Below, piece by piece: positions 33,692-42,595 of a stretch of DNA of 52,275 nt. The DNA comes from Clostridiales bacterium (GTDB lineage: Bacteria > Bacillota > Clostridia > Christensenellales > Borkfalkiaceae), in assembly GCA_015069485.1 (NCBI GenBank), contig SVIM01000011.1, forward strand, positions 1-52,275, read 5' to 3'. Position 1 is the stretch's first letter; every line of letters begins with the position of its first letter. The position numbers and the translations under genes were made by a program. The notes under the pieces are model-generated. The model had not been told where the DNA came from. It did no database searches and worked only from the letters and a program-made list of their open reading frames with translations.

Positions 33692-34359
33692 TTATTAATT
33701 ACCGCCTTATAGCCTATTCCCCTTACGGTTACTATTTCAAACTCGCTAAAGCCTTCTAGCTTGTTTCTTATTCGGTTTATATGGGTACGCACGGTGTTTT
33801 CGTCACTTTCGGAAGAATAGCCCCAAACGCTATCTAAAATATTTTCCTTTGTAAAAATTTTGCCGGGGTAAGATAAAAGCAAAAATAAAAGCTGAAATTC
33901 TTTAGCGGGGATTTCTAAAACTAAATTGCCCTTGGTTACGGTAAAGCTACTCTTGTCCACTACCACTTCACCAACGGTAATTTTTCCTTCGTTGGCAATT
34001 TTGCTACGGCGCAATAGGGCGTTAATGCGCCAAATTAATTCTTCAAAATTTATCGGCTTCGTTAAATAATCGTCCGTACCAACGGCAAAGCCCCTGCCCT
34101 TATCGGTTATTCCGTCCTTGGCGGTTAGCATAATTACGGGCGTATTATAGCCCAACGAACGCAATTTTTCCACGAAAGTATAGCCGTCCATTACGGGCAT
34201 CATAACGTCGGTAACGACGGCGTCAACTCCGCCACACTCTACCGCCGAAAGCGCCTCCTTGCCGTTTTTTGCAAGCTGTACGCTATAAAAATTTTTAAGC
34301 CTTGCGTGCAAAAGTAAGCGCATATTTTCGTCGTCTTCTACGATTAAAACGGTTGCCAC
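33688..34359 (-). CDS. OmpR/PhoB-family response regulator
   Basis: A 223-residue regulator: receiver domain with acidic pair EDD (8-10), phospho-acceptor Asp51 in VTDVMMP, Thr in LTAKDG and Lys of LTKPI; then a winged-helix DNA-binding domain (about 125-220) with NTVRTHINRIRNKL as recognition region. It is the first gene of a unit with the histidine kinase and HAD phosphatase, and is read from a consensus promoter. All canonical residues are present, unlike the LytTR regulator at 45395-46132. Confidence 0.95.
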   Translation of the reverse strand: MATVLIVEDDENMRLLLHARLKNFYSVQLAKNGKEALSAVECGGVDAVVTDVMMPVMDGYTFVEKLRSLGYNTPVIMLTAKDGITDKGRGFAVGTDDYLTKPINFEELIWRINALLRRSKIANEGKITVGEVVVDKSSFTVTKGNLVLEIPAKEFQLLFLLLSYPGKIFTKENILDSVWGYSSESDENTVRTHINRIRNKLEGFSEFEIVTVRGIGYKAVINK

Positions 34360-34442
34360 CTTGTTTCTCCTTAACTAATTAAACCGCGCCTTAAAAATGC
34401 GGTTTGCAAATTACTGTTTACAACGCCGTTTGCGTTTAATTA

Positions 34443-34471
34443 ATTATAGCACTATAAAAAAGCGTTGTCAA
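34443..34471 (-). promoter_or_regulatory. Consensus promoter of the two-component operon
   Basis: Minus strand TTGACA (34466-34471), 17 bases, TATAAT (34443-34448): a perfect sigma-A consensus. Confidence 0.88.
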
Positions 34472-34592
34472 TATTAAAAGTTAAAGTTGTTTTGCCTTTA
34501 GCGCGTAGCACGCTTAAACGACTTTTGCAAAATAGCATGCTATGCGCGCGCCAAGCAAGGCGCGCAAAGCAAGGCGTGCAAAGCGCCGTGCT

Positions 34593-35966
34593 TTAGCCTA
34601 TAATAACCGTAATTATTAAAACGAGAATTAGCGCAAAAATAACGGTCGGGCAAAGGTATTTTAGCGAAAGCTTAAAGGGCGATTTAGGCATTGAAATTTT
34701 ACCGCAATTTGCGTTAATTTCCTTTAAAATTTGGTCGTAATCGCCGTATATCATAAGCGCAACGCACTCTAACGCCCCCACTATTAAAATTAGGTAGCGG
34801 TTTACGATATCGTCGAAAATTTGCACCAAAAACTGCCCGTAGTTAGTACAAAACGCAAGCGAAAGAACTGCGGAAGGCAAAATTATGCAGGCTATTGCCC
34901 TTGCCTTTATAAAGGTAAACCTTTCTTTAACGGCAACTACCACCGCTTCTATCATAGAAAGGGTGGACTGAAGCGCGATAAGTATTATAGATAAATAAAA
35001 AAGAACCCCGAATATGCCCGAAATAACGCTATTATTAGGAAATAATTTAGCAATTGCAACGGGGTAAACTGAAAAGGCGGTGGTAAGGGCGGAATCGGTT
35101 ATAGCCCCCTGCAAGCCACAGCCGTAAACGGCGGTAAAAAACGCAACCGAAGCCAAAACGGAAACGCCGAAATCAGCCAAGGCAACTACTATTGCGCTTG
35201 GAAAAATTTTTGCCTTGGCAGGCAAAAAAGAGCCGTAGGCAGGCATTACCCCCGCCAAAACGGAAAGAGAAAAAAAGGCTTGCCCCAACGCCGTTTGCCA
35301 TAATTCTACGCTTTTTAGCGCTGAAAAATCGGGCACGAATAGCGCTTTTAACGCCAAAAGGCTGTTGCCGTACAAAAGCCCCCTTAACGCCAACGCCGTA
35401 AAAAGCCCTATGGGAATAAATACCGTAAAGCGCGAAATTTTTGAAAGCGACGAAGCCCCGCCCTTTATGCAAAAGTAAATAACTACCCACGCAACCAGCG
35501 TTAAAACCGTTAATATAGGCGAAAGCGCGATTGCGCCGTCCGCGTTAAATTTTAGTACGTTTTTTACAAAATACCCCGATATATCCTTTAACGAAAGCGT
35601 TTGGTTATCGTTACAAAAAGGAAAAATATTTATGGTTGCCTGCGCCAACCACCCTATTATAGCCACGTAAAAAATAGCAACGATAAGCGAATTTAAAAGG
35701 GCAAGCCACCCCACCGCCTCCATAGGCTTATATAGGCTTTTAAGGGCAAAGGGCGCGCTTTTTTTGCACCTTCTGCCAAGCGCTATTTCCGTGCAGAGCA
35801 TAGGCACGCCCAAAATTATTAAAGCCAAAAAGTAAATTAAAATAAATGCGCCACCGCCGTATTTTGCGCAAAGCCCGGGGAAGCGCATAACGTTGCCAAG
35901 CCCCACCGACGCCGCCACCGACGCTAACACGAAATTTTTTCCGCTTGAAAAACCTTCTCTTTGCAT
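34593..35966 (-). CDS. Neurotransmitter:sodium symporter (NSS/SNF) family transporter
   Basis: A 457-residue LeuT-fold transporter with about 11-12 helices. The TM1 signature ASVAASVGLGNVMRFPGLCAKYGGGAF, which carries the Na+ and substrate sites, is well conserved, as is the TM2 region PMLCTEIALGRR. It takes up an amino acid or similar molecule with Na+. The start MQREGFSSGKNFVLAS matches family N-termini, although no ribosome binding site is visible upstream. About 230 bases separate it from the two-component genes, including a promoter. The Na+ gradient could be supplied by the membrane pyrophosphatase if that pumps Na+ (inference). Confidence 0.93.
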   Translation of the reverse strand: MQREGFSSGKNFVLASVAASVGLGNVMRFPGLCAKYGGGAFILIYFLALIILGVPMLCTEIALGRRCKKSAPFALKSLYKPMEAVGWLALLNSLIVAIFYVAIIGWLAQATINIFPFCNDNQTLSLKDISGYFVKNVLKFNADGAIALSPILTVLTLVAWVVIYFCIKGGASSLSKISRFTVFIPIGLFTALALRGLLYGNSLLALKALFVPDFSALKSVELWQTALGQAFFSLSVLAGVMPAYGSFLPAKAKIFPSAIVVALADFGVSVLASVAFFTAVYGCGLQGAITDSALTTAFSVYPVAIAKLFPNNSVISGIFGVLFYLSIILIALQSTLSMIEAVVVAVKERFTFIKARAIACIILPSAVLSLAFCTNYGQFLVQIFDDIVNRYLILIVGALECVALMIYGDYDQILKEINANCGKISMPKSPFKLSLKYLCPTVIFALILVLIITVIIG

Positions 35967-36036
35967 AATATACGGTATGAAAGTGCCTGCCGTTTTATTC
36001 TTTTTAAGCCCACATTTACCACTTTATTTATTAATA

Positions 36037-36076
36037 AAACGGACCGATTTACCGTAAAGCAAATCAGTCCGTTTTT
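36037..36076 (-). terminator. Terminator after the lipase-like gene
   Basis: AAACGGACCGATTT pairs with AAATCAGTCCGTTT (one mismatch); TTTTATTAATAAA follows on the minus strand. Near it, ACGAATAATTTTWTAAGGCGC occurs twice (about 36081 and 36119). Confidence 0.75.
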
Positions 36077-36208
36077 ATGCGACGAATAATTTTTTAAGGC
36101 GCGCTTTCGCCCTTATGCACGAATAATTTTATAAGGCGCTTTTATATTACCGCTCGTAGTTTTAAAGCTATAATTTTGCCCCGCTAAACGAGTGATTAAC
36201 GCGCCCGT

Positions 36209-36988
36209 TTAAAAGCCCCTTTTTACTAAATCTTCGCACAAGGCAATATAAAACGCCGAAACCTTTTCCTTCTTTTTCTTTCGTGTTAAATAGCAAACTA
36301 TTTCGTTATGCGAAACGGATTCGGGCAAGGCGTCGCCCTTATATTCGCCGAACACGGTGGAATTTTTTGCCACCATACCGTCGGAAAAATCCTTTTCGTA
36401 GTGATGGGAAATTAAATAGGGAATACTCATAACGAAGTCCGCCTTCGCGCCGTCCATCGTAGCGGAATAGCTTTGGCAATATACGCCGTGGTTTTTAGTT
36501 TTAAGCTCTACCTCGGCGTCCTCGTTAGAAGCAAGCTGCTTTAAAACGGCTACCGTATCGGGGTTTTTATCCTTTAAAATTTTATAAAAAAGGTTTACCC
36601 AAAAGGCGCAAAAATAAAGCAAAAATTTGGGCATTTTTAAAACGGTAGTTGCCACCTGCGAGCCCTTGTGGGGCGTGCAAATGCAGGTTAGCGAGGCCAC
36701 CTTGCTTGCCATATTTAAATTGTCTATTAAATATTTTGCGTCGAGCCCGCCCTTGGAGTGCCCTATTATATTAACCTTTTCCGCGCCCGTTTCCTGCAAA
36801 ATGCACTCTATTCGGTTTTTTAACTGCTCGGCGTTATTTTCTATCGTTCCCATGCCGTCGCAGTTGGAGGTATAAACGGAAAAGCCAGCGCTTTGCAACA
36901 CTTCTTTTATATGCCCAAAGCCGTTAAAAATTTTGCCTTCCTTAAGCATTATGCCGTGACATAAAATAATGGGATATTTACTTTTCAT
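36209..36988 (-). CDS. Alpha/beta-hydrolase, triacylglycerol lipase-like
   Basis: A 259-residue cytoplasmic alpha/beta-hydrolase of bacterial lipase type. It starts YPIILCHGIM (oxyanion-hole HG) and has the nucleophile elbow IIGHSKGGLDAKYL with the catalytic Ser, then CTPHKGS. Asp of SDGMVAKNS and His of VSHNEIV complete a plausible triad. No signal peptide, so it acts inside or leaves by another route. It lies 112 bases downstream of the O-acylation operon, beyond a hairpin; an esterase linked to that operon is possible but not shown. The ribosome binding site is weak. Confidence 0.82.
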   Translation of the reverse strand: MKSKYPIILCHGIMLKEGKIFNGFGHIKEVLQSAGFSVYTSNCDGMGTIENNAEQLKNRIECILQETGAEKVNIIGHSKGGLDAKYLIDNLNMASKVASLTCICTPHKGSQVATTVLKMPKFLLYFCAFWVNLFYKILKDKNPDTVAVLKQLASNEDAEVELKTKNHGVYCQSYSATMDGAKADFVMSIPYLISHHYEKDFSDGMVAKNSTVFGEYKGDALPESVSHNEIVCYLTRKKKKEKVSAFYIALCEDLVKRGF

Positions 36989-37007
36989 AATTATAAAAAA
37001 TGCAATA

Positions 37008-37058
37008 GTTGGGGTATATTACCGCGTCAATTTGCTTTTACAGTAAATTTACCCCAAC
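37008..37058 (-). terminator. Hairpin at the end of the acylation operon
   Basis: GTTGGGGTA (37008-37016) pairs with TACCCCAAC (37050-37058) across a 33-base loop; TATTGCATTTTTTATAA follows on the minus strand. It may end the operon or attenuate the lipase gene. Confidence 0.55.
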
Positions 37059-37100
37059 CTAAAGCTTTAATAATTTTCTACGGCGCAATAGCGCCTTGCG

Positions 37101-39323
37101 TTAACCTCTTAACAGAGCCTCGTAAATTTTAGTGCCGATAATCTTGGTGTATTCAGCCGAGCCGTCTTCGGAGAGGTGATAGTTTGTATCGAAGAAATAA
37201 TACTTATCGAAAATACTATCGTAAATATCGCTTATTAACGTGGCGGGGAAGTTGGATTGGCTAAACTTTTCTTTAAACAGGTTACTTAAAGCGTCGACCG
37301 CATCCATATCTAAGCCCTGATCGTTTATAGGGCCGAAGGTTGCGTATACCCTTACGCCCATATTTTTAATTTGAGCAAAAAGCTCTGCCATGTTTTCAAA
37401 GCAATTATTTTGTAAAATATCTTCGCAGGGGGTTAAATCGTAAACCGAGCCTTCGTTATCAAATCCCCCTTCCCTTTTCTTTAGCATATCGCCCTGCTTG
37501 CCTAAATTTCTGTTATAGTCGTCGTAGGAAGCAGATACTCCGTTGCTTAAAAGATTATTCTTTCTTTCAACGTGTTCGTTAAACGCCTTAAATACGGCGT
37601 CGTAATGCTTTATGTTTACTAAAGCAAGCAAGTCGTAGTTGGCTTCTACCGTTTCGAAAACGCGGTTATCGCACTCAAACGAGCCGTAAAGCTGATACAT
37701 TGAAGCCAGCTCAAAAAAGTCAATGAATATGTCGCCCTCGCTTAAATATCGCATTATAATTTCCACTTGATATAAAGCGCACGTACCGCCTACTACGCCC
37801 ATATTAAGAACGTTGTAATACCTGTTAATCATCTCCGTTCTTATTTTGGTGGTATCAAAGCCGTACCATAGCGAGCAGCTGCCAAACAGCACTATTTTTT
37901 GCCTTATATCGGTGCGATCTATAAGCATTTCTACCTTATTGGTAAACTGTCCGTTTTCGGTAGCAACGAATTGCGGAGGCGTTATGGCATTTACGTGTAG
38001 GGTTTGCACCGTGGTTTGCCTTAAGCTTTCGTTGCCAAAGGCGTTTTCGCTTAAGCCTACGATATTATCGTAAATATAAAGCTCGGTAAAGCTTTCGCAT
38101 CCGTCAACGGCAAAGGCTAAAAGATATTTTATTGACTTGGGCAATATTAATGTTTTTAGCTGTGCATTTGCCTTTATTGCGTTAGTGCTTATTATTCCTA
38201 CGGGCACTCCGTCGATTTCTTCGGGGATTACCAAGCACTCTTCCTCGCCGGAATAGCCGGTAATAACTGCCGTTTTGCTTTGTGAATTAGCGTTTGTTAC
38301 AAGCTCTTCTAATTGAGCTTCGCCTTTATACAGGGCTTCGGCGTCCTCTTCGTCAATAAGTGAGTATTCAAACAAATCCTCGTCAGACCATTTTTCCCAC
38401 TCGGCGTAAAGCATTTGCGCTTGATCCCTATATACGCTTACTCTACTGCCCAAGCCAACGTGCGTTCCGCTTCCGTTTGACTTGGTGTTCCAGCCCTTTA
38501 ACGTATATCCGTAACGGCTAATTTTATCCGTTCCTATTTCCGTGTTGGGGCGACGGTGATTTAATAAGGTGTGGCTTACGGTGAAATAATCGTCCGTCCA
38601 GCCGTTTGTAAACTCACCGCCGTTTAAATGATAGCCAACCACCGCATAACCGCTTATGGGCGATAGCTGAATATCGATTTCTTCATCAGGCGGAATTACC
38701 TCTTCTACAAAATCGGTATGCTCAACCAAAATATTTGCGCTTTGCGTTACGTTGTTTAAAATTAAGGTTACCTGGCGTTCGTTATTTTCGTTAACCTCAC
38801 CGCCAGCGCCCGTAAAGCTAAACGCACCGTTGTAGTTTACGCCTTTGATGGTAAACTCCTGCTTAAAATAAAGCGTGAATATTGCCGTTTCGCCCTCTTC
38901 AATTTGCTGTGTGTGCGTTTCGCACCTAAAAGCCTGGGACTGAACGAGGCTTAAGTTATATAGTTTTGCCGTTTGCTTTAGCTGAACCTCGATATTAGTA
39001 GGATATTTAACGTTTTTTAGCGTTAACTCGGCATTTCTTTCCCCGTTAGCATTAGGCTGCGAAATAGCCACTTCGTAATCGCCGTAATTTACGCTGTCGA
39101 AGGTATAGCCGTTTTCAATTGTAAACGAAAACTTTACGTTTTGCCCCTTATTAACCGTTTTAATATTTTCGGTTGCGTCGAAATTATCGCCTTCCGACAA
39201 AATAACCTTGCAGGTTTTTTGCTCGGGCGGGGGTTCTTCCGTAACGCAAGCTGATAAGGGCAACGTTAGCATAAACGTAAATGCAAAAAGCGTTGCTAGC
39301 TTTTTAATATATTTTCCCTTCAT
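37101..39323 (-). CDS. Lipoprotein with InlB-type repeat, BspA-type LRR and SGNH-like domain
   Basis: A 740-residue exported lipoprotein. The ATG at 39323 is chosen because AGGGGT then has proper spacing; a TTG two codons earlier would be too close. The lipobox is LPLSAC (Cys26). Then come two beta-rich segments (about 35-205), an InlB/Flg_new repeat (about 226-310, with GYTLKGWNT and MLYAEW), BspA-type LRRs (about 350-445: LKTLILPKSI, FTELYIYDNI), and an SGNH-hydrolase-like domain (about 475-740). That domain has KIVLFGSCSLWYG at block I, where Cys483 stands at the usual Ser position with Ser484 next to it, and FDTNYHLSEDG with Asp712 and His716. It lies directly after the second SGNH gene. 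Likely a surface acyltransferase or esterase. Confidence 0.8.
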   Translation of the reverse strand: MKGKYIKKLATLFAFTFMLTLPLSACVTEEPPPEQKTCKVILSEGDNFDATENIKTVNKGQNVKFSFTIENGYTFDSVNYGDYEVAISQPNANGERNAELTLKNVKYPTNIEVQLKQTAKLYNLSLVQSQAFRCETHTQQIEEGETAIFTLYFKQEFTIKGVNYNGAFSFTGAGGEVNENNERQVTLILNNVTQSANILVEHTDFVEEVIPPDEEIDIQLSPISGYAVVGYHLNGGEFTNGWTDDYFTVSHTLLNHRRPNTEIGTDKISRYGYTLKGWNTKSNGSGTHVGLGSRVSVYRDQAQMLYAEWEKWSDEDLFEYSLIDEEDAEALYKGEAQLEELVTNANSQSKTAVITGYSGEEECLVIPEEIDGVPVGIISTNAIKANAQLKTLILPKSIKYLLAFAVDGCESFTELYIYDNIVGLSENAFGNESLRQTTVQTLHVNAITPPQFVATENGQFTNKVEMLIDRTDIRQKIVLFGSCSLWYGFDTTKIRTEMINRYYNVLNMGVVGGTCALYQVEIIMRYLSEGDIFIDFFELASMYQLYGSFECDNRVFETVEANYDLLALVNIKHYDAVFKAFNEHVERKNNLLSNGVSASYDDYNRNLGKQGDMLKKREGGFDNEGSVYDLTPCEDILQNNCFENMAELFAQIKNMGVRVYATFGPINDQGLDMDAVDALSNLFKEKFSQSNFPATLISDIYDSIFDKYYFFDTNYHLSEDGSAEYTKIIGTKIYEALLRG

Positions 39324-39344
39324 TTTCAATACCCCTAAGGTTTT

Positions 39345-40769
39345 TTAATAAGCTTCGATAAAGCTGCCGTGACGTCCCCACCAATAGTCGTTAATATAGT
39401 TGGTCATTTCTGCCTTAGGCACGTAAATCTTACAGCCCGTAACGCCGTTGAAAAGTCCGCTATATACGGCACAGTCCGAAGCCTTAGCCTCCTTAGACAT
39501 ATATATACTCTTAAGCGACGTACAGCCGTTAAACGAATCGTCTAAAATGCTTTTAATGTTTTTACCTATATGGATTTCTTGAATTAAGGTGTTGCCGGCA
39601 AATACGTCAGCGCCAAACGCCAATACCTTTTTGCCGTTATAGAAATCGGGAATTTCGATAGAGGTTACTTGCTTGCCTGCTTCAGTTAACGCCACTATAT
39701 TATAGCCGTAAGACGTTTCTTCGTATTCAAACAACGCCGCATCCTTACCGTCTTCACCCGTTACGTCCTCTTCGGGAACAACGGGCTTTTCGGGGATAAC
39801 TATTTCCGTTTTAGAGCTATCGCCCAAATAAACCTTGATATCCTGCACTAATTGACGGGTATATACTACCGAGCCTGCCGTGTTTACGTGTACGTTAGAA
39901 TCGTAGAACCAGTCGCTATCGAAAAGATAGTTGTGAGGGCTGCCTAAAATTTCGCAATTTAACGTTTCGTCTAAAAAGTCGTAAAAGGCGTCGATATCCT
40001 CTTCGGTGGTGTTAGGCATAACGCCCTGAATATTTATAGGGCAGAAGCCGTATAAAAGGGTTGCGCCCTTGGAGGTTACAAAGTCGTTATATTCGTTTAC
40101 GTATTCGCTAAACTCCGCAGTCATTACGCTTTTATCGTACGAAACTCTTTCAACGCTATCAAAGCCCATAAGCATTTGATTGTACGGTCTGTCGTAAATC
40201 ATATCCAACCTTTCGTTAAAGGAGGAAGCCGCGTAAACGCCTTCGGGTACGGGCGCGCTATTCGTCGATAAATAACCGAATTTTTGCGAAATGAACGCAG
40301 GATATGAGCCAATCATTGAAGCGATATCGTCGAAGCTGATTCTGGTTAAAAGGTCGAAATTTCCGTCCAAGCACTTCCATAACGTTTCGCCGTTGAAGTA
40401 TAAGGAGAGCGATTGTGCGCCCTGCTCGGGAGCGAGAATTACTATGTCGCCTTCCTTAATATTTTCACGGGATAAGTCCATCATAGCCTTCGTGCCGACT
40501 GCACCGTAAAGGCCAAAGGGACAAACGGTGTAGCCTTCTATTTCGCTTTCTATAAGCTCGCCGTTTACGCCAAACGCAACCGCGCTGTTTCCCACAACGA
40601 CTATACGCTTACCTTCGGTGGTTTTTAACCTTTCTACCATTTTAGGCAAAACGCCGTAATAAGTTGCCCCAAATTGTTGGGGAGTAGTAAGTCCTATTAT
40701 AAATAGCGCAACTGGAATTATTAAAAGCGCTAAAATCGTACAAGTTGTTTTTAATATAATCTTTTTCAT
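39345..40769 (-). CDS. Membrane-anchored SGNH-family protein with C-terminal LRR (AlgJ/DltD-like role)
   Basis: A 474-residue protein with one N-terminal membrane helix (about 8-28) and an external SGNH-type domain (about 50-320). Block I is VVVGNSAVAFG with Ser62; the late motif DSNVH gives Asp290 and His294. A short acidic/Pro linker (about 325-345) leads to BspA-type leucine-rich repeats (about 347-455: IQEIHIGKNI, LKSIYMSKEA). Proteins of this fold partner MBOAT enzymes and hand acyl groups to surface polymers (AlgJ/AlgX, DltD, PatB). Here the MBOAT gene ends only 5 bases upstream, supporting such a role. The LRR fusion is unusual and may bind target or cell wall. Confidence 0.82.
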   Translation of the reverse strand: MKKIILKTTCTILALLIIPVALFIIGLTTPQQFGATYYGVLPKMVERLKTTEGKRIVVVGNSAVAFGVNGELIESEIEGYTVCPFGLYGAVGTKAMMDLSRENIKEGDIVILAPEQGAQSLSLYFNGETLWKCLDGNFDLLTRISFDDIASMIGSYPAFISQKFGYLSTNSAPVPEGVYAASSFNERLDMIYDRPYNQMLMGFDSVERVSYDKSVMTAEFSEYVNEYNDFVTSKGATLLYGFCPINIQGVMPNTTEEDIDAFYDFLDETLNCEILGSPHNYLFDSDWFYDSNVHVNTAGSVVYTRQLVQDIKVYLGDSSKTEIVIPEKPVVPEEDVTGEDGKDAALFEYEETSYGYNIVALTEAGKQVTSIEIPDFYNGKKVLAFGADVFAGNTLIQEIHIGKNIKSILDDSFNGCTSLKSIYMSKEAKASDCAVYSGLFNGVTGCKIYVPKAEMTNYINDYWWGRHGSFIEAY

Positions 40770-40774
40770 ACCTA

Positions 40775-42268
40775 TTAAAATTGGAAATACAAGAATGCGC
40801 TTGTATCGTTACCTGATGCTGCAATTATCCATACTACTGCAATTAACGCGATAAAATAGAAGTATGAAGTATTGCGGGTTGCCTCCACCGTTTTTCCGCT
40901 TGCGAGGGGGGAGAAAAGCTTGTTGCCTTTTTCGGAGGGATAAGCCATATCATGCGCGAGCGCTACTATTACCAAGGAAAGGGCAATTTGAATAATATCG
41001 AGCAAGCTCATTGAAAGAGCCGTAAGCGAGGTATTTACGTACGCTTCGCTTAAGCCGAATTCCGTAAACATTTTTGCAAGAATAAGGAATACGTCTTCAA
41101 CGCTTTGCGCACGGAAGAATACGCTGGTAAGCCCAACTAATAAGAATACTATCGCTCTTCTAATAAACACGATTAAGGCGTTTTTATTGTCTATATTAAA
41201 GCGTTTGCAAAGGTTGCGATAGTGAGGGCGCAACAAGTCTTCTACAACGGTATACGTGCCGATAAGAGCGCCCCACATTACGAACGTCCACGACGCGCCG
41301 TGCCAAAGTCCGCTTAACGTAAATACTATAAAGATATTTATATATTTGCGAACCTTTCCCTTTCTGCTTCCGCCAAGGGGCCAATAAACGTATTCCATAA
41401 ACCAAGAGTTTAAGGATACGTGCCAACGGCTTCCGTATTCGCGTATGCTGGTTGCAAGCAAGGGCTGGTTGAAGTTTTTGGTAAGCTTTACACCCATCAT
41501 TCTTGCACAGCCGGCAGCAATGTCGGAATAGCCGGAGAAGTCGCAATATATTTGTATGGTAAATAGCATTGCCGCAAGCCAAAGCGAGAAGCCTGTGTTT
41601 GCAGAAATGTTACCGAACGCACTGGTTACGAACGCGCCCACCACGTCTGCTACGGCAATCTTTTTAAACATACCGTATATCATTAGGCGCAAGCCTTGCT
41701 CCATATCCTCCGTCGTTGCGTTCTTTTCCGCCTTTAATTGGGGGAGTAGATGGTCCGGTCTTTCGATAGGACCTGCTACGAGCTGAGGGAAGTACGAAAC
41801 GAATAGAGCGTAGTAGCCAAAGTGCTTTTCTGCCTTAACCTTTCCGCGGTAAACGTCTATTACGTACGAAAGCGTTTGGAAGGTATAGAACGATATACCT
41901 ACCGGCAATATAATATCCCAAACCTTTCCTTCTAAATTAAGCGAGAACAGATTTAGGAAATCTACTACCGACGAGAATAGGAAGTTCCAATATTTAAAGA
42001 AGGCAAGCGTACCCAAGCATACTACCAAAGTTAGCGTTAGCAGTAGCTTTTTGACCTTTTGCGTTTGCGATTTTTCTATGTATATGCCTGCCACGTAAGA
42101 AACTACCGTTGTGCCTAAAATTAAGAACACGAGCGTGGGGTTCCAGCTCATATAGAAGTAGTAGCTTACGATAAGGAGCCAAGCCCAACGCCATTTAAAG
42201 GGCAAAGCGCGATGAACTATTATTACTACTAAAAGATAAACTAAAAATTCTATGGAGTTAAAATTCAT
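40775..42268 (-). CDS. MBOAT-family O-acyltransferase (AlgI/DltB-like)
   Basis: A 497-residue polytopic MBOAT protein. Typical landmarks: LVAGPIERPDHLLPQ (about 163-177), YCDFSGYSDIA (241-251), EYGSRWHVSLNSWF (277-290) with His283, and the catalytic His323 in LSGLWHGASW. Such proteins carry acyl groups across the membrane to acceptor polymers, with an SGNH partner. Strong GGAGGA ribosome binding site; the ATG overlaps the stop of the 104-residue membrane protein by 4 bases. Next genes encode two SGNH proteins. No acyl carrier protein gene accompanies it, so acyl-CoA is the likelier donor than a Dlt-type carrier. Confidence 0.95.
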   Translation of the reverse strand: MNFNSIEFLVYLLVVIIVHRALPFKWRWAWLLIVSYYFYMSWNPTLVFLILGTTVVSYVAGIYIEKSQTQKVKKLLLTLTLVVCLGTLAFFKYWNFLFSSVVDFLNLFSLNLEGKVWDIILPVGISFYTFQTLSYVIDVYRGKVKAEKHFGYYALFVSYFPQLVAGPIERPDHLLPQLKAEKNATTEDMEQGLRLMIYGMFKKIAVADVVGAFVTSAFGNISANTGFSLWLAAMLFTIQIYCDFSGYSDIAAGCARMMGVKLTKNFNQPLLATSIREYGSRWHVSLNSWFMEYVYWPLGGSRKGKVRKYINIFIVFTLSGLWHGASWTFVMWGALIGTYTVVEDLLRPHYRNLCKRFNIDNKNALIVFIRRAIVFLLVGLTSVFFRAQSVEDVFLILAKMFTEFGLSEAYVNTSLTALSMSLLDIIQIALSLVIVALAHDMAYPSEKGNKLFSPLASGKTVEATRNTSYFYFIALIAVVWIIAASGNDTSAFLYFQF

Positions 42269-42579
42269 TTCTTATCCTCCACGTTTTGCGATTTTTCTTC
42301 GCTTATTTTTTTATTATTATCCTTTTCGTCGCTCAACTGCGGTTTTTCCGTCTTTAAGCCAGCCAAATTTATTATTACAAAAAGTAATAATACGATAACT
42401 ATTTCTTGCAAGGTTGCGCCTAACAATATTGCGTAAATTATTACGGCAATGGACAAAAGCACGGATAGTACGGGCAAAAAATAACCCGTACTGTTCGTTC
42501 TTAGTTCAAAAATTAAAATTGTTAGCGCCAATGCAAAGCCCCCTAAAATTATAGGTGAATTAAAAAGTACGCCTTCCAC
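42265..42579 (-). CDS. Small three-helix membrane protein of the acylation operon
   Basis: A 104-residue protein with three hydrophobic segments (about 8-26, 32-54, 56-74) and a charged Lys/Glu/Asp/Ser-rich C-terminal tail (about 75-104). It starts with GTG, supported by AAGGAG 10 bases upstream. The 4-base overlap with the MBOAT gene implies coupled translation and probably a physical partnership, comparable in position to small accessory subunits such as DltX in Dlt systems, though without visible sequence similarity. No family was recognised. Confidence 0.7.
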   Translation of the reverse strand: MEGVLFNSPIILGGFALALTILIFELRTNSTGYFLPVLSVLLSIAVIIYAILLGATLQEIVIVLLLFVIINLAGLKTEKPQLSDEKDNNKKISEEKSQNVEDKK

Positions 42580-42595
42580 TTAAATTTCTCCTTGT

